From assembly GCA_964586155.1 (NCBI GenBank), contig CAZPHC010000028.1:1-64000 (forward strand): a stretch of DNA of 64,000 bases, in the 5' to 3' direction. Shown piece after piece: positions 15,948-25,024 of the stretch. The position numbers were made by a program, and so were the translations under genes. Every line of letters starts with the position of its first letter. Position 1 is the stretch's first letter. This DNA comes from SXNM01 sp964586155. GTDB lineage: Bacteria; Myxococcota_A; UBA9042. The notes under the pieces were generated by a model, which was not told the origin of the DNA, searched no databases, and was given only the letters and a program-made list of their open reading frames with translations.

Positions 15948-16022
15948 CGGTCAGACTCCAAGCGCCCGCGGGTTCGACTCGCGAGCCTTCAGCGTTGGCG
16001 CGCCACCTCGGCGCCCTCAACC

Positions 16023-16052
16023 ACGATACGTGTTCCCGCTCCTCCACTCCAA
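16023..16052 (-). promoter_or_regulatory. Possible promoter of the somatomedin-B-like gene
   Basis: Minus-strand TTGGAG (16047-16052) and TATCGT (16023-16028) have an 18-bp spacer. The start site would be near 16016, giving a leader of about 69 nt. A 12-bp palindrome TGCATGCATGCA lies upstream at 16086-16097. Confidence 0.35.
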
Positions 16053-16126
16053 CTCTTGAGCGAAGGGGCGGAGACGGTGGCCGATTGCATGCATGCATGT
16101 CAAGGCCGGCCGCTCGGACAAAGAGC

Positions 16127-19100
16127 CTACGGCCCGCACGTCCAGCCAACCTCGACGTCGTCGATCCAGGCGCCCTCGCCGACGTTCTGGAACGGGTTGG
16201 CGAGGAAGCGGATGGCGGGCGAGACGACCGTACCGGCCTGCGCCGTCAGGTCTGCCTCGAGTTGCTGGAAGCCGTTGCTGTCGCCGCAGAGCTGCACCAG
16301 TTCCTGGTTGTTGAGGACCCAGGCGACGCGGTCGGAGATCGGCGTGCATGCCCCGGTCTCGCCGGAGTCGAAGTAGACCTTGGCCCGGACATACGCCTTG
16401 GCCACGCCCGCCGGAATGGCCACGCTCGGCAGGGTCGCGGTCGCGAGCGTCAGGCCGAAGTTGTAGCTGTAGGCGCCGGTGGCGTCGTTGATGTTGCCGA
16501 TGTAGAGCGACTGCGTCGGGGATGCGACGCGCTTGGTGTCGATCGTCCAGCGGATCTGGGCGTTGCTCGACTGGAACGTGATGCCCTTGCTGCCGACGGT
16601 GAAGTCGTTGCTGTAGCCGCTGAGCGCCGTGTGGATGCAGCCGCCTGCGGCGTTGTCGCAGCCGTCGGCGGTGCAGGGGTCGCCGTCGTCGCACGAGACG
16701 AGCGGACCGGTGCAGAAGCCCCCAGTGTTGCAGACGTCCGGGCCGGTGCACGGCTGGCCGTCGTGGCAGGGGATGGCGGCCAGGGTAAAGGTGCAGCCGC
16801 CGTCTGCGTCGCAGGCGTCGACGGTGCAGATGTTGCCGTCGTTGCAGTTGACCTGGGCGCCAGCGCATGCCCCGGTCTCGGCGCAGAGATCGCCGTCGGT
16901 GCAAGGGTTGCCGTCGTCGCAAGGCGTGCCTGCGCCCACCGGGGTGTGGGCGCAGCCGAGCGCTGGGTCGCAGCTGTCGACGGTGCAGCTGGCCTTGTCG
17001 TCGCAGGCGTCCACGACGCCGCCGCCGCAGAACGCACCGTCGGGGCTGTCCTGGCAGGTCTCGCCCGAGGTGCAGAAATCGCTGTCGTCGCATCCGACGC
17101 CGGCGGTCGCGGTGGCGGCGCAGCCCAGGCCGACGACGCAGACGTCCTTGGTGCAGGCGTTGCCGTCCTCGCAGGCCGCGTCCTTGGGCACCTGGATGCA
17201 GGCACCGTCGGCGGCGCAGGCGTCGTCGGTGCAGGTCACGCCGTCGCTGCAGTCGACGGGTTCGCCGCCGACGCAGAGGCCCGCGGCACAGAGCGCCGGC
17301 GTCAGGCAGGGGTCGCCGTTGCCGCAAGGCACGCCGTCCGCCGCGTTCACGGTGACGCACTGGCCCGTGGCCGGCAGGCATTGGGCCTTGGCGCAGGCCG
17401 TATCGCCGCTGGCGTCGCAGATCACCGCGCTGCCGGGCACGCCGACGCAGACGCCGCCGACGCAGGCGAGCTTGCCGTCGCAGAGATCCGGGTCGACCGC
17501 AGCGCAGGCGGCGTCGTCGAGGCAGGTGCAGGTGTTGGTGCCGCCGACGCAGCTGCCGTTGGCGCAGGCGTCGCCTTGCGTGCACGCATTGCCGTCGTCA
17601 CAGCTGCCGGTCGAGAGCGGCGCGTGGTTGCAGCCCGTGGTGGCGTTGCAGCTGTCGCCGGTGCAGGGGTCGAGGTCGTCGCAGTCGACCTGGGCGGTGC
17701 CGCCGCAGGCGCCGTTGGCGCAGGCGCTCGCGCTGGTGCAGACATCGTTGTCGTTGCAGGGCGTGCCGGCGTCGAGATCGACGAACGCGCAGATCTGGGT
17801 CGAAGGCGCGCAGATCGGTGCGGTGCAGGCGTTGCCGTCGTCCGGGCAGTCGCCGTCGGCCTTGCACTTGGTGCAGACGACCTTGCCCGGCTGGCAGGCA
17901 CCGTTGGCGCAGGCGTCGGCCTCGGTGCAGGCGTCGCCGTCGTCGCAGGCGGCGTTGTTCACGACGTTGGCGCAGCCGGTGACCGGATCGCAGCTGTCTG
18001 TGGTGCAGACGTTGTCGTCGTCACACGCGAACGGCGTGCCGCCGCAGAGGCCGTCCTTGCATTGGTCCTGCACGGTGCAGCCGTTGCCGTCGCTGCAGCT
18101 CGTGCCGGTCGGGAAGGGCTCGAGCGCGCAGCTGCCCTTGACCGGATCGCAGAGGTTGGCGGCGCAGTTGGTGTCCTGGCTCGGATCGCAGGTCACCACC
18201 GACGACGGCAGCACGACGCAGAGGCCGTTGTCGCAGGTCGGCTTGCCGTTGCAGAGGTTGCCGTCGTCCTTGCAGTCCGAGGGCACCTGGCACTCGCAAG
18301 GCGTGCCACCGGCCTGGCAGCTGCCGCCGACGCAGACGTCGCCGAGCGTGCACGGATCGCCGTCGTCGCAGGGCAGCGAGTTCGGCAGCGAGAAGCAGCC
18401 CTTCGCCGGGTTGCAGCCGTCGCTGGTGCAGAGCTTGCCGTCATCGCACGAGATCGCGCCACCGCCGGCGCAGAGGCCGCCAGAACACGCGGTGTCGAAG
18501 GTGCAGGCGTCACCGTCGTCGCATGGACTCGCGTCGAAGGCGAGGATCTTGGTGCAGGCGCCGGTCTTGGCGACGCAGGTCGTCTTGCTGCAGTCGGTGT
18601 CGCCAGCGGTCGAGCAGACGACCTCGGTGCCGGGCTTGGTCTTGCAGGCGTTGGCGAGGCAATACGGCACGCCATTGCAGAGGTCGCCGTCGTCGACGCA
18701 ATCGCTGTCAACCTTGCATTCGCAGACGCTGCCGCCCGCGGTGCAGCTGCCAGCGGCGCTGCAGACATCGCCGACGGTGCAGGCGTCGCCGTCGTCACAG
18801 GGCGCGCCGGGGGCGATGGCGTGGCCGCAGAGACCGTCGCTGCCGCAGCTGTCGGCCGTGCAGATGTCGCCGTCGTCACAGGCCACCGCGACGCCGGTGA
18901 TGCATTGGGCCGTTGCGCAGACGCCCGCGCCCTGGCAGCCGACGCCGTTGCCGACCTTGCACCCTGCCCCGTCGACGCGCGGCACGAGCGTGCACAGGCC
19001 GGTGTTGGGCAGGCAGATGTGGTCGACGCACGGCGAGCCGAGGCCCGCAGCGCAGACAACCGGCGGCGCCGAGGGCACGCACGCGCCCTTGTTGCACGCC

Positions 19101-21298
19101 AGCGCCGGCGTGCAGAGGTCGAGGTCATCGTAGGCGGCGCAGTCTGCGTCCTTGGTGCATTGGCAGGACGACACGCCCGGGACGCAGCCCTTGGGGCCGC
19201 AGGTATCGCCGAAGGTGCACGGGTTGCCGTCGTCACACGGCGCGCCCGTGCCGCTTGCGCCGGCGGCGAAAACGCAACCCTTGGCCGGATCGCAGCTGTC
19301 TTGGGTGCAGCTGTCCTGGTCGTCGCAGACCACGGCATCGCCGCCCGCGCAGCTCGCGCCGGCGAGGCAGCGCTCGCCGCTGGTGCAGGCGTCGCCGTCG
19401 TCGCACAGGGTGCCGACCTTGGCTGCGACCTCGACGCATTGCCCGGTCTTGGCCGCGCAGGCGATCTCGATGCACTCCTGCTGGCCGAGCGGGCAGACGA
19501 CGACGGTGGACGGATCGACGACGCAGGCGTTGGCCACGCAATGCAGCGTGCCGTTGCAGAGGTCGCCATCTTCGGCCACGGCGCAATCGGCGGCGCTCTT
19601 GCAGGCACAGACGTTGGTGCCCGGCACGCACGCGCCGTCGACGCAGAGGTCGCCGGCCGAGCAGGCGTCGCCGTCGTCGCAGGGGGACTTGGCCGCCGCG
19701 GCCGGATGGTCGCACGCGCCGTCGAGGCTGCAGAGATCGTCGGTGCAGGGGTTGCCGTCGTCGCAGCTGAGCACCTTGGTCGCCACGCAGAGGCCCTCGA
19801 GGCAACGGTCGCCCAGGGTGCACGGGTTGCCGTCGATGCAGGCCGCGCCGTCGGCCAGCGGGGCGTGGGCGCAAGCGGCGACGACAGGCTGGCAGAAGTC
19901 GGTGGTGCAGGGGTCACCATCGTCACAGCCGCCCGCGACGCCGCGGCATTGCAGGCCGACGCAGACGTCGTCGCCGGTGCAGGCGTTGCCGTCGTCGCAC
20001 GGCAAGGTCAGCGACGACGGGCCGTACAGGCAGCCCGTGGACGGCACGCAGAGGTCGGCGGTGCAGTCGACGCCGTCGTTGCACGTGATGGTCGTCGCGC
20101 CCTTGCAGACGCCGAGGTTGTCGCAATAGTCGCCGCCGGTGCAGGCGTTGTCGTCGTCGCAGGCGGCGTATTGCGGCAGGGGCTTGGCGACGCAGCCGGT
20201 GTCGACGCAGAGCACGACCAGGCAAGGCTGGTCAGCCGCCTCGCAAGGCGTCGCAGCGCCGGGATCGAACTCGCAGCGGCCGAGGCGGCAGACCGGGGCG
20301 CCGGCACAAGCCGGACCGACGTCGGCCGAGGCGCAGTCGGCGTCGCGCGCGCAGGCGCAGGTCGACGGGCCGGCGCAGACGCCGTCCTTGCAGGTCTCGC
20401 CGACGGTGCAGGCATCGCCGTCGTCACAGCCTGCCCCTTGCTCGGCCAGCGTCGCGGTGCATCCGGCGACCGCGTCGCAGGCGCTGGCGGCGCACAGGCC
20501 CGACGCCGAGCACGGCAGCTTGCCCGCCGCGGTGCAGACGCCGCCGACGCAGCGCTCGGCCGCGGTGCAGACGTCGCCGTCGGCGCAGAGGGTGCCGTTC
20601 GGCCGCACGGGGTGGACGCAGCCCTGCTTGGGATCGCAGAGGTCCATCGTGCAGGGGTTGCCGTCGTCGCAACTCGGCGCCTTGGGCAGCTGCGGCACGC
20701 AGCCACCGCTGACGCAGGCGTAGCTGCTGCTGCAGAGGTCCTGCAGATCGCCGCAGTCGTCGTCGCCGGCGCAGCCGCAGAGGTTCTCGCTCGCCACGCA
20801 GCTGCCGGCGTCGCAATGGTCGTCGACGGTACACGGGTTGTCGTCGCTGCACGGCGCGAGCGTCACCGGCGCGGCGACGCAGCCCTCGCCGAGCGCGCAG
20901 TCGTCGCGGGTACAAGGGTTGCCGTCATCGCAGACCGTGGCGCGGCCGCCGACGCAGGCGCCACCGAGGCAAAACGACTCGGCCGTGCACGGCTCGCCGT
21001 CGTCGCAGGTGGCGAACGCCGGCCGGGACCCGAGCATGCAGCGGCCACTCGCCACGTCGCAGCGCGCCGCGACGCAGGGATCGGCCGAGAGCGCGGCGCA
21101 ATCGCCGTCGACCTCGCACACGCTGGCCGCGGGAGGCGCAACGTCCCCAGCGTCGACCACGAGCGCGTCCTGGCGGGCAACGACGGCGCTGGTGCCGACG
21201 TTCGAGCCCTGGCACCCGATCGCGGCCAGGGCGACAAGCGCGAGAGCCCCACGCCCGAAGGCGAGGGCGAGCGATCTGCGGCTTGTCGAATCGCTCAT
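16127..21298 (-). CDS. Giant Cys-repeat lipoprotein with C-terminal lectin-like domain
   Basis: 1,723 residues. The lipobox AIGC has Cys about 29. About three dozen units of the form CDDGNPCTxDxCdpxxGC (variants CNDG, CSDG, CDDD, CEDG) run to about residue 1540, each with 6-8 Cys. Every few hundred residues there is a spacer of the type CxCxxDxDCxxxDLCNGxxxC. The last ~160 residues are Cys-poor and beta-rich (SLYIGNINDATGAYSY, then AYVRAKVYFDSGE and GAWIDDVEVGWTC), like jelly-roll/MAM-type carbohydrate- or protein-binding domains. ATG 21298 follows GGAGG. It probably forms a long disulfide-stiffened rod with a binding tip at the cell surface. Function unknown. Confidence 0.85.
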   Translation of the reverse strand: MSDSTSRRSLALAFGRGALALVALAAIGCQGSNVGTSAVVARQDALVVDAGDVAPPAASVCEVDGDCAALSADPCVAARCDVASGRCMLGSRPAFATCDDGEPCTAESFCLGGACVGGRATVCDDGNPCTRDDCALGEGCVAAPVTLAPCSDDNPCTVDDHCDAGSCVASENLCGCAGDDDCGDLQDLCSSSYACVSGGCVPQLPKAPSCDDGNPCTMDLCDPKQGCVHPVRPNGTLCADGDVCTAAERCVGGVCTAAGKLPCSASGLCAASACDAVAGCTATLAEQGAGCDDGDACTVGETCKDGVCAGPSTCACARDADCASADVGPACAGAPVCRLGRCEFDPGAATPCEAADQPCLVVLCVDTGCVAKPLPQYAACDDDNACTGGDYCDNLGVCKGATTITCNDGVDCTADLCVPSTGCLYGPSSLTLPCDDGNACTGDDVCVGLQCRGVAGGCDDGDPCTTDFCQPVVAACAHAPLADGAACIDGNPCTLGDRCLEGLCVATKVLSCDDGNPCTDDLCSLDGACDHPAAAAKSPCDDGDACSAGDLCVDGACVPGTNVCACKSAADCAVAEDGDLCNGTLHCVANACVVDPSTVVVCPLGQQECIEIACAAKTGQCVEVAAKVGTLCDDGDACTSGERCLAGASCAGGDAVVCDDQDSCTQDSCDPAKGCVFAAGASGTGAPCDDGNPCTFGDTCGPKGCVPGVSSCQCTKDADCAAYDDLDLCTPALACNKGACVPSAPPVVCAAGLGSPCVDHICLPNTGLCTLVPRVDGAGCKVGNGVGCQGAGVCATAQCITGVAVACDDGDICTADSCGSDGLCGHAIAPGAPCDDGDACTVGDVCSAAGSCTAGGSVCECKVDSDCVDDGDLCNGVPYCLANACKTKPGTEVVCSTAGDTDCSKTTCVAKTGACTKILAFDASPCDDGDACTFDTACSGGLCAGGGAISCDDGKLCTSDGCNPAKGCFSLPNSLPCDDGDPCTLGDVCVGGSCQAGGTPCECQVPSDCKDDGNLCNGKPTCDNGLCVVLPSSVVTCDPSQDTNCAANLCDPVKGSCALEPFPTGTSCSDGNGCTVQDQCKDGLCGGTPFACDDDNVCTTDSCDPVTGCANVVNNAACDDGDACTEADACANGACQPGKVVCTKCKADGDCPDDGNACTAPICAPSTQICAFVDLDAGTPCNDNDVCTSASACANGACGGTAQVDCDDLDPCTGDSCNATTGCNHAPLSTGSCDDGNACTQGDACANGSCVGGTNTCTCLDDAACAAVDPDLCDGKLACVGGVCVGVPGSAVICDASGDTACAKAQCLPATGQCVTVNAADGVPCGNGDPCLTPALCAAGLCVGGEPVDCSDGVTCTDDACAADGACIQVPKDAACEDGNACTKDVCVVGLGCAATATAGVGCDDSDFCTSGETCQDSPDGAFCGGGVVDACDDKASCTVDSCDPALGCAHTPVGAGTPCDDGNPCTDGDLCAETGACAGAQVNCNDGNICTVDACDADGGCTFTLAAIPCHDGQPCTGPDVCNTGGFCTGPLVSCDDGDPCTADGCDNAAGGCIHTALSGYSNDFTVGSKGITFQSSNAQIRWTIDTKRVASPTQSLYIGNINDATGAYSYNFGLTLATATLPSVAIPAGVAKAYVRAKVYFDSGETGACTPISDRVAWVLNNQELVQLCGDSNGFQQLEADLTAQAGTVVSPAIRFLANPFQNVGEGAWIDDVEVGWTCGP

Positions 21299-21319
21299 CG
21301 CCACCTCCGACGCCGCCCC

Positions 21320-21348
21320 AGGCTACGGCCCGCACGCGGTCGCGACAA
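21320..21348 (-). promoter_or_regulatory. Probable promoter of the giant Cys-repeat gene
   Basis: Minus-strand TTGTCG (21343-21348) and TAGCCT (21320-21325) have a 17-bp spacer. The same TAGCCT -10 is used by the gene at 106. The leader would be about 15 nt and contains the GGAGG site. Confidence 0.5.
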
Positions 21349-21437
21349 GATCCACGCACAGGCGGTTGCGTCGGGCTGTGACCGACGCGGCGCGGGCGCG
21401 GCCCGACGGGGGAAGGGACGTGACGGGGACGGCCGGC

Positions 21438-23897
21438 TCAGTCGCCGAGGAAGGCGCCGATCGCCTCGAGCGTCGGCTTGGGCGCATCCGCGAGCGGCAG
21501 CGCCGAAGCGCCGGGGATGCGGGCGACGCGGACGCGGCCCTTCGAGCGCTTGGTCGCGAACGCCAGCGCCTCGGCGCTGGTCTTGACCCACGGCGCCTTG
21601 TCGCCGAGCACCACGAGCACGCGCTGCGGCGTCAGGCCCGGGTCGAAGTCCACGGTCTCTTCGCGCAGCCGCTGCAGCAGGATCGGCTCGAACGCGTCGT
21701 CGGCGAGGTTGTCCATCGCCATGCGCCGCCCCGCCGCGGGCGAAGCGACCAGGCTGTGCAGCAGGCCACGCATCACGACGCGACGCGCGACCGCCCCGGG
21801 GTAGCGCCAGCCGGCGCCGAGGCCCCAATCGACGTCGACCATCGCTGCGGGCGGCACGTTGGCGAGGACCTGTGCCGGCGCGGCCTCGATCGCGTCCGCG
21901 GTCGGCCACGGGCCGCCCATCAGGATGACGCTGGCGATGGCGTCCTTGTGTGCCGCGGCGTAGCGCATCGCGGCCGCGGCCCCGGCGGCGTCGGCCATCA
22001 GCACCACGCGCTTGTGGCCAGTCCGCGCCAACATCGCGCTGAGTTCGCGATCCCATTGGGCGGCGCCGGCGCTGCGCGACGCACGATACGGCCACGGCGC
22101 GCGTCGCATCACGTGGACCTCGTGGTCGTCGGCGAGCTGCCAGACCCACGGCATCAGGTGCGTGGCGTCGCGGAACGGCGGTCCGCTGACGACGACGATC
22201 GGCGAGCCGCTGCCAGCGGAGACCACGGACATCTCGCGGTCGTCGACCACGAAGCGGACCTCGCGCGTCGCGGTCGCCTCGAAGGGCTCCGGCTGCCGCG
22301 CCGTCTCGGCTGCCAGCCAGGCCCCCCACGGTGCAGCGCGCCGCGGCCCGGTATGCATCGTCAGGCGCTCGATCGCGGCGAGCGCGGCGCGGAAGACGGC
22401 GTCGTCGGGATCGCCGAGCATCGGCATCAGGGCCGGCAGCGCGGTCTGCCACTGGTCCGACTGGCCGATCTCCTCGATCAGCGCGATCTTCACGGCGTGA
22501 TGCGGCGCGCGTGTCATCTTGCGCAGGAAGTCCATGCCCTTGGGATCGCCGACGCCGGCCACCGCGCGGATCGCGTGGATCCGCACGCCGTTGTCGCGGT
22601 CCTGGGCCGCGAGCAAGCGCAGCACGGCGAAGGTCTTGGGGTCGCGCAGGCGCCAGAGCGCGTCGATCACCTGGCTGCGCACCGCGGGGTTGGGGTTCTC
22701 GAGCAGCTCGAAGAACAGCCGGCGGACCTCGTCGTCGTAGAGCGAGCTGCAGAGCCGAAGCAGCGGGCCGAGGTCGCCCGGCTTGCGATCGCGGACGAAG
22801 CGCACCACCTCGCCGCGCACATCCGCGACGCCGAGGTAGCTGAGCACGTCGACCGCGAGCTCGCGGGTGGCGCTGTCGCCAGAGGCGAGCATGGCGACCA
22901 GCTCGGGCGCGGCGTCGAGGCGCAGGCTGGCGAGCAGCTCCAGGGCGACGACGAGGCGCGAGCCGCTGGCCGTGCGCAGCAGGAACAGCGCCGCCTTGAC
23001 CGCGGGCGCGCCGACCTCGCGCAGGCCTTCCTTGATCGCCTGCCGCTGGTCAGCCAGGCCCAGGCCCTCCATCAGCGGCGAGACCGCGGCTTCGCCGCCG
23101 ATGCGCGCGATCGCGTGGATCAGCTTGGTCCGCATCTGCAGGTTGGCCGTGGTCGCCCGACGCTCCTCGATGCCGAACAGGCGCACGAGCGCTGGCAAGG
23201 CCGGGGCGTGCCGGTTCGCGGCGATGACGTCGACGGCGAACGCGGCGAGCTGCGGACGCGACTCGTCGACCAGGGCGATCAGGCGCGGGAACACGGCGTC
23301 GTGCGAGCGCGCGACCAGCGGCGGCACCACGGCCAGCAGGATCCGCTCGTCGGTGCGCGGCAACATCGCCGCCAACAGCGCCGTCTGGCGTTCGTCCTCG
23401 CTGAGGCGCAGGGCGAACTTCACGACGCGCCAGGCCCCCTCGTCGCCGAGGGTCGGCGCGGTCGCGACGACGCGGTCGTAGCTGGTGGGCATGAAGCCGA
23501 GCAGCAGATCGACCACCACCGCCTCGCCCTCGGTCAGGCCGATGAGCTTGGGCATGGCGGCGTCGACCACCGGCCACGCGGCGTCGCCGAGCTCGATCAG
23601 CAGGTCGACGAGCTTGTAGCGGGCGGGGCCGGGCTTCTCGGACTCGATCTTGCGCAGGAACTCGGCGGCGCGGGCGCGGGCGGCGCGAACCTCGGCCTCG
23701 CTGCCGGCGGGGCGTGGCGGCGCGGCCTTGCGCTCGGCGGGTGCGTCGGTGCCCGGCGCGGCCAGGGCAGCGCGGGGCGTGGCGAGCGGTGCGGCCCCGA
23801 GCAGGCCGAGCCCGAACGCGACGGCTGGAGCCCAACGACGGCGCGCGATGCCGCGGCCGGCCGTCCCTCGAACTGCGAACTGCGGCGGATTGCCCAC
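21438..23897 (-). CDS. Exported HEAT-repeat protein fused to a degenerate alpha/beta-hydrolase domain
   Basis: 819 residues from GTG 23897 (GGGAGGG 6 bp upstream), giving a signal peptide ending in AALAAPG; an alternative ATG at 23975 overlaps the upstream stop (ATGA) but leaves the hydrophobic segment far from the N-terminus. Residues ~75-520 are HEAT/armadillo-like repeats (for example PAVRSQVIDALWRLRDPKT). Residues ~550-819 follow an alpha/beta-hydrolase: IVVVSGPPF, the strand-helix VVLMADAAGAAAAMRYA at the nucleophile elbow, ILMGGPWP, and VLVVLGDKAPW. Ala replaces the nucleophilic Ser (residue ~636), and the usual C-terminal GH is absent from IPGASALPLADAP. It is therefore probably a binding rather than catalytic module. 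Confidence 0.8.
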   Translation of the reverse strand: MGNPPQFAVRGTAGRGIARRRWAPAVAFGLGLLGAAPLATPRAALAAPGTDAPAERKAAPPRPAGSEAEVRAARARAAEFLRKIESEKPGPARYKLVDLLIELGDAAWPVVDAAMPKLIGLTEGEAVVVDLLLGFMPTSYDRVVATAPTLGDEGAWRVVKFALRLSEDERQTALLAAMLPRTDERILLAVVPPLVARSHDAVFPRLIALVDESRPQLAAFAVDVIAANRHAPALPALVRLFGIEERRATTANLQMRTKLIHAIARIGGEAAVSPLMEGLGLADQRQAIKEGLREVGAPAVKAALFLLRTASGSRLVVALELLASLRLDAAPELVAMLASGDSATRELAVDVLSYLGVADVRGEVVRFVRDRKPGDLGPLLRLCSSLYDDEVRRLFFELLENPNPAVRSQVIDALWRLRDPKTFAVLRLLAAQDRDNGVRIHAIRAVAGVGDPKGMDFLRKMTRAPHHAVKIALIEEIGQSDQWQTALPALMPMLGDPDDAVFRAALAAIERLTMHTGPRRAAPWGAWLAAETARQPEPFEATATREVRFVVDDREMSVVSAGSGSPIVVVSGPPFRDATHLMPWVWQLADDHEVHVMRRAPWPYRASRSAGAAQWDRELSAMLARTGHKRVVLMADAAGAAAAMRYAAAHKDAIASVILMGGPWPTADAIEAAPAQVLANVPPAAMVDVDWGLGAGWRYPGAVARRVVMRGLLHSLVASPAAGRRMAMDNLADDAFEPILLQRLREETVDFDPGLTPQRVLVVLGDKAPWVKTSAEALAFATKRSKGRVRVARIPGASALPLADAPKPTLEAIGAFLGD

Positions 23898-23971
23898 GAG
23901 CCCTCCCTCGACCGGCAGGCTAGCAGGGGCTCGGGCGCTTGCCCACCCTCTGCCGAGGCAGCTGTGAATCT

Positions 23972-24550
23972 TCATGAGCGCCCCGCGTGACGGGCGACGC
24001 GATCGGCCCGGTAGCTCAGGATGTCCTCGCGTGACAGCACCCAGACCTTGCCGTGCTGCTCGCCGCGGACCTTGCCGCCGCGCACCGCGTTGATGACTGC
24101 TTGCCGTGTGATCCCGAGCAGGTTCATGGCCTCGCCGACGGTGACGATCTGCTCGGTGGTCAGGCCGCGTCCGGCAGCGCTGACCTGACGCAGCTGGCCG
24201 TCCTTGTCGCGAGCGCTGCGCAGGCCACGCGGCAGGGGCTCGACCTCGACCTCGGCGCCGCGTGGCTGGATCACCCCCTCGGCGACGCCTGCGCGGTAGA
24301 CCAGGTCGCGGGCGACGCGCACCCCGGGCAGCTCTTGCGCCGCCGGTGCCAACGGGCTCATGCGCTCGTAGATGGCGGCGTCGGCCTGCAAGACGCGGCC
24401 CACGAGCTCCTCGTAGCCCTGCCCTTGCGCCAGTCGCAGCGCCAGGTCCGCGACGAAGGAACGTGCGCGATCGTCGAGTTGTCGAAGATCCACCGTCGAC
24501 CCCGACATCAGTCGATAGCTGTCGAGCAGGTCGAGATCCAGGTCGGACAT
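23972..24550 (-). CDS. Helix-turn-helix (excisionase/MerR-like) DNA-binding protein
   Basis: 192 residues, ATG 24550 with GGAGCC upstream. The C-terminal ~60 residues (TVGEAMNLLGITRQAVINAV, then GGKVRGEQHGKVWVLSREDI) fit the winged helix-turn-helix of the excisionase/helix_turn_helix_17 type. The N-terminal ~130 residues, helical and acidic (DLDLDLLDSYRLM), are unrecognised and may serve dimerisation or ligand sensing. A 7-bp inverted repeat overlapping a TTGACA lies about 55 bp upstream and is a candidate autoregulatory operator. It is followed by the HEAT/hydrolase gene on the same strand. Confidence 0.75.
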   Translation of the reverse strand: MSDLDLDLLDSYRLMSGSTVDLRQLDDRARSFVADLALRLAQGQGYEELVGRVLQADAAIYERMSPLAPAAQELPGVRVARDLVYRAGVAEGVIQPRGAEVEVEPLPRGLRSARDKDGQLRQVSAAGRGLTTEQIVTVGEAMNLLGITRQAVINAVRGGKVRGEQHGKVWVLSREDILSYRADRVARHAGRS

Positions 24551-24605
24551 GCAGGCTCCAATCGACCGATTCTCGGCCAGTGTTGGCCCGGATCGATCCA
24601 TTGCG

Positions 24606-24621
24606 CTTGACATGTGTCAAG
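24606..24621. promoter_or_regulatory. Inverted-repeat operator candidate upstream of the HTH gene
   Basis: CTTGACA-TG-TGTCAAG is a perfect 7-bp inverted repeat. Each arm contains a TTGACA -35 hexamer, so a bound repressor would block RNA polymerase. It lies 56 bp upstream of the HTH start codon. Binding by that protein is inferred from position only. Confidence 0.45.
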
Positions 24622-24706
24622 GATCTTCGCCGACATCGTGAGTTGACAGAGAATCTGAAACCGATCCACGCGCTTCAACGAAAATCCGCTTGCCGTATCG
24701 GGATGT

Positions 24707-25024
24707 TCAGGTCGAAGGTGCGGGCGGTCCGAAGACGCGATCCGCGACGAACCGCGGCAGGAGCCGGCGCCACATCTTGACGACGCGGGCGCGGAAGTAG
24801 GGCCCCTTGCCGAGCAGTGTGCCGATCGTCGCCAGCATCGCCGAGTAGCACGGCGGGATCAGCAACAAGTAGACGATTCGATAGCTCCACGGGCCGTCGA
24901 CGAAGCCGCCTTCGAGGCCCAAGACGCCGTGAAGCAGCCACGCCGAGAGCCGCACCGACAAGCCACCCGTGATCCCGAAGACGACGAACACGACGATCCA
25001 GTGCACCAACTTCTCGGAGGTCAT
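24707..25024 (-). CDS. Small two-helix membrane protein (DUF6787-like)
   Basis: 105 residues with two hydrophobic segments (about 8-32 and 48-70), joined by a loop containing VDGPWSYR, and a basic C-terminal tail (FRARVVKMWRRLLPR). The arrangement resembles DUF6787 proteins. Its ATG overlaps the kinase stop by ATGA, so it is the last gene of the AI-2E transporter/kinase operon and probably works in the same membrane process. No enzymatic motif is visible. Confidence 0.7.
   Translation of the reverse strand: MTSEKLVHWIVVFVVFGITGGLSVRLSAWLLHGVLGLEGGFVDGPWSYRIVYLLLIPPCYSAMLATIGTLLGKGPYFRARVVKMWRRLLPRFVADRVFGPPAPST

Noticed and set aside
16086..16097. 12-bp palindrome TGCATGCATGCA as an operator
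   Set aside because: It is a simple dinucleotide-like repeat outside the likely promoter window; no second copy or regulator supports a function.
16700..21000. Regularly spaced repeats resembling a CRISPR array
   Set aside because: The periodicity comes from degenerate codons of the CDDGNPCT protein repeat; units are not identical, spacers are coding and no cas gene is present.
15938..21586. A 1,882-codon open frame on the plus strand opposite the giant Cys-repeat gene
   Set aside because: It is antisense to a gene with a lipobox, promoter and ribosome site. Its translation is Ala/Val/Gly/Asp repeats that simply mirror the CDDGNPCT codons in high-GC DNA, and it runs through the intergenic region and a promoter.
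24643..24648. Plus-strand TTGACA as a promoter
   Set aside because: No -10 at a suitable distance and no plus-strand gene downstream.
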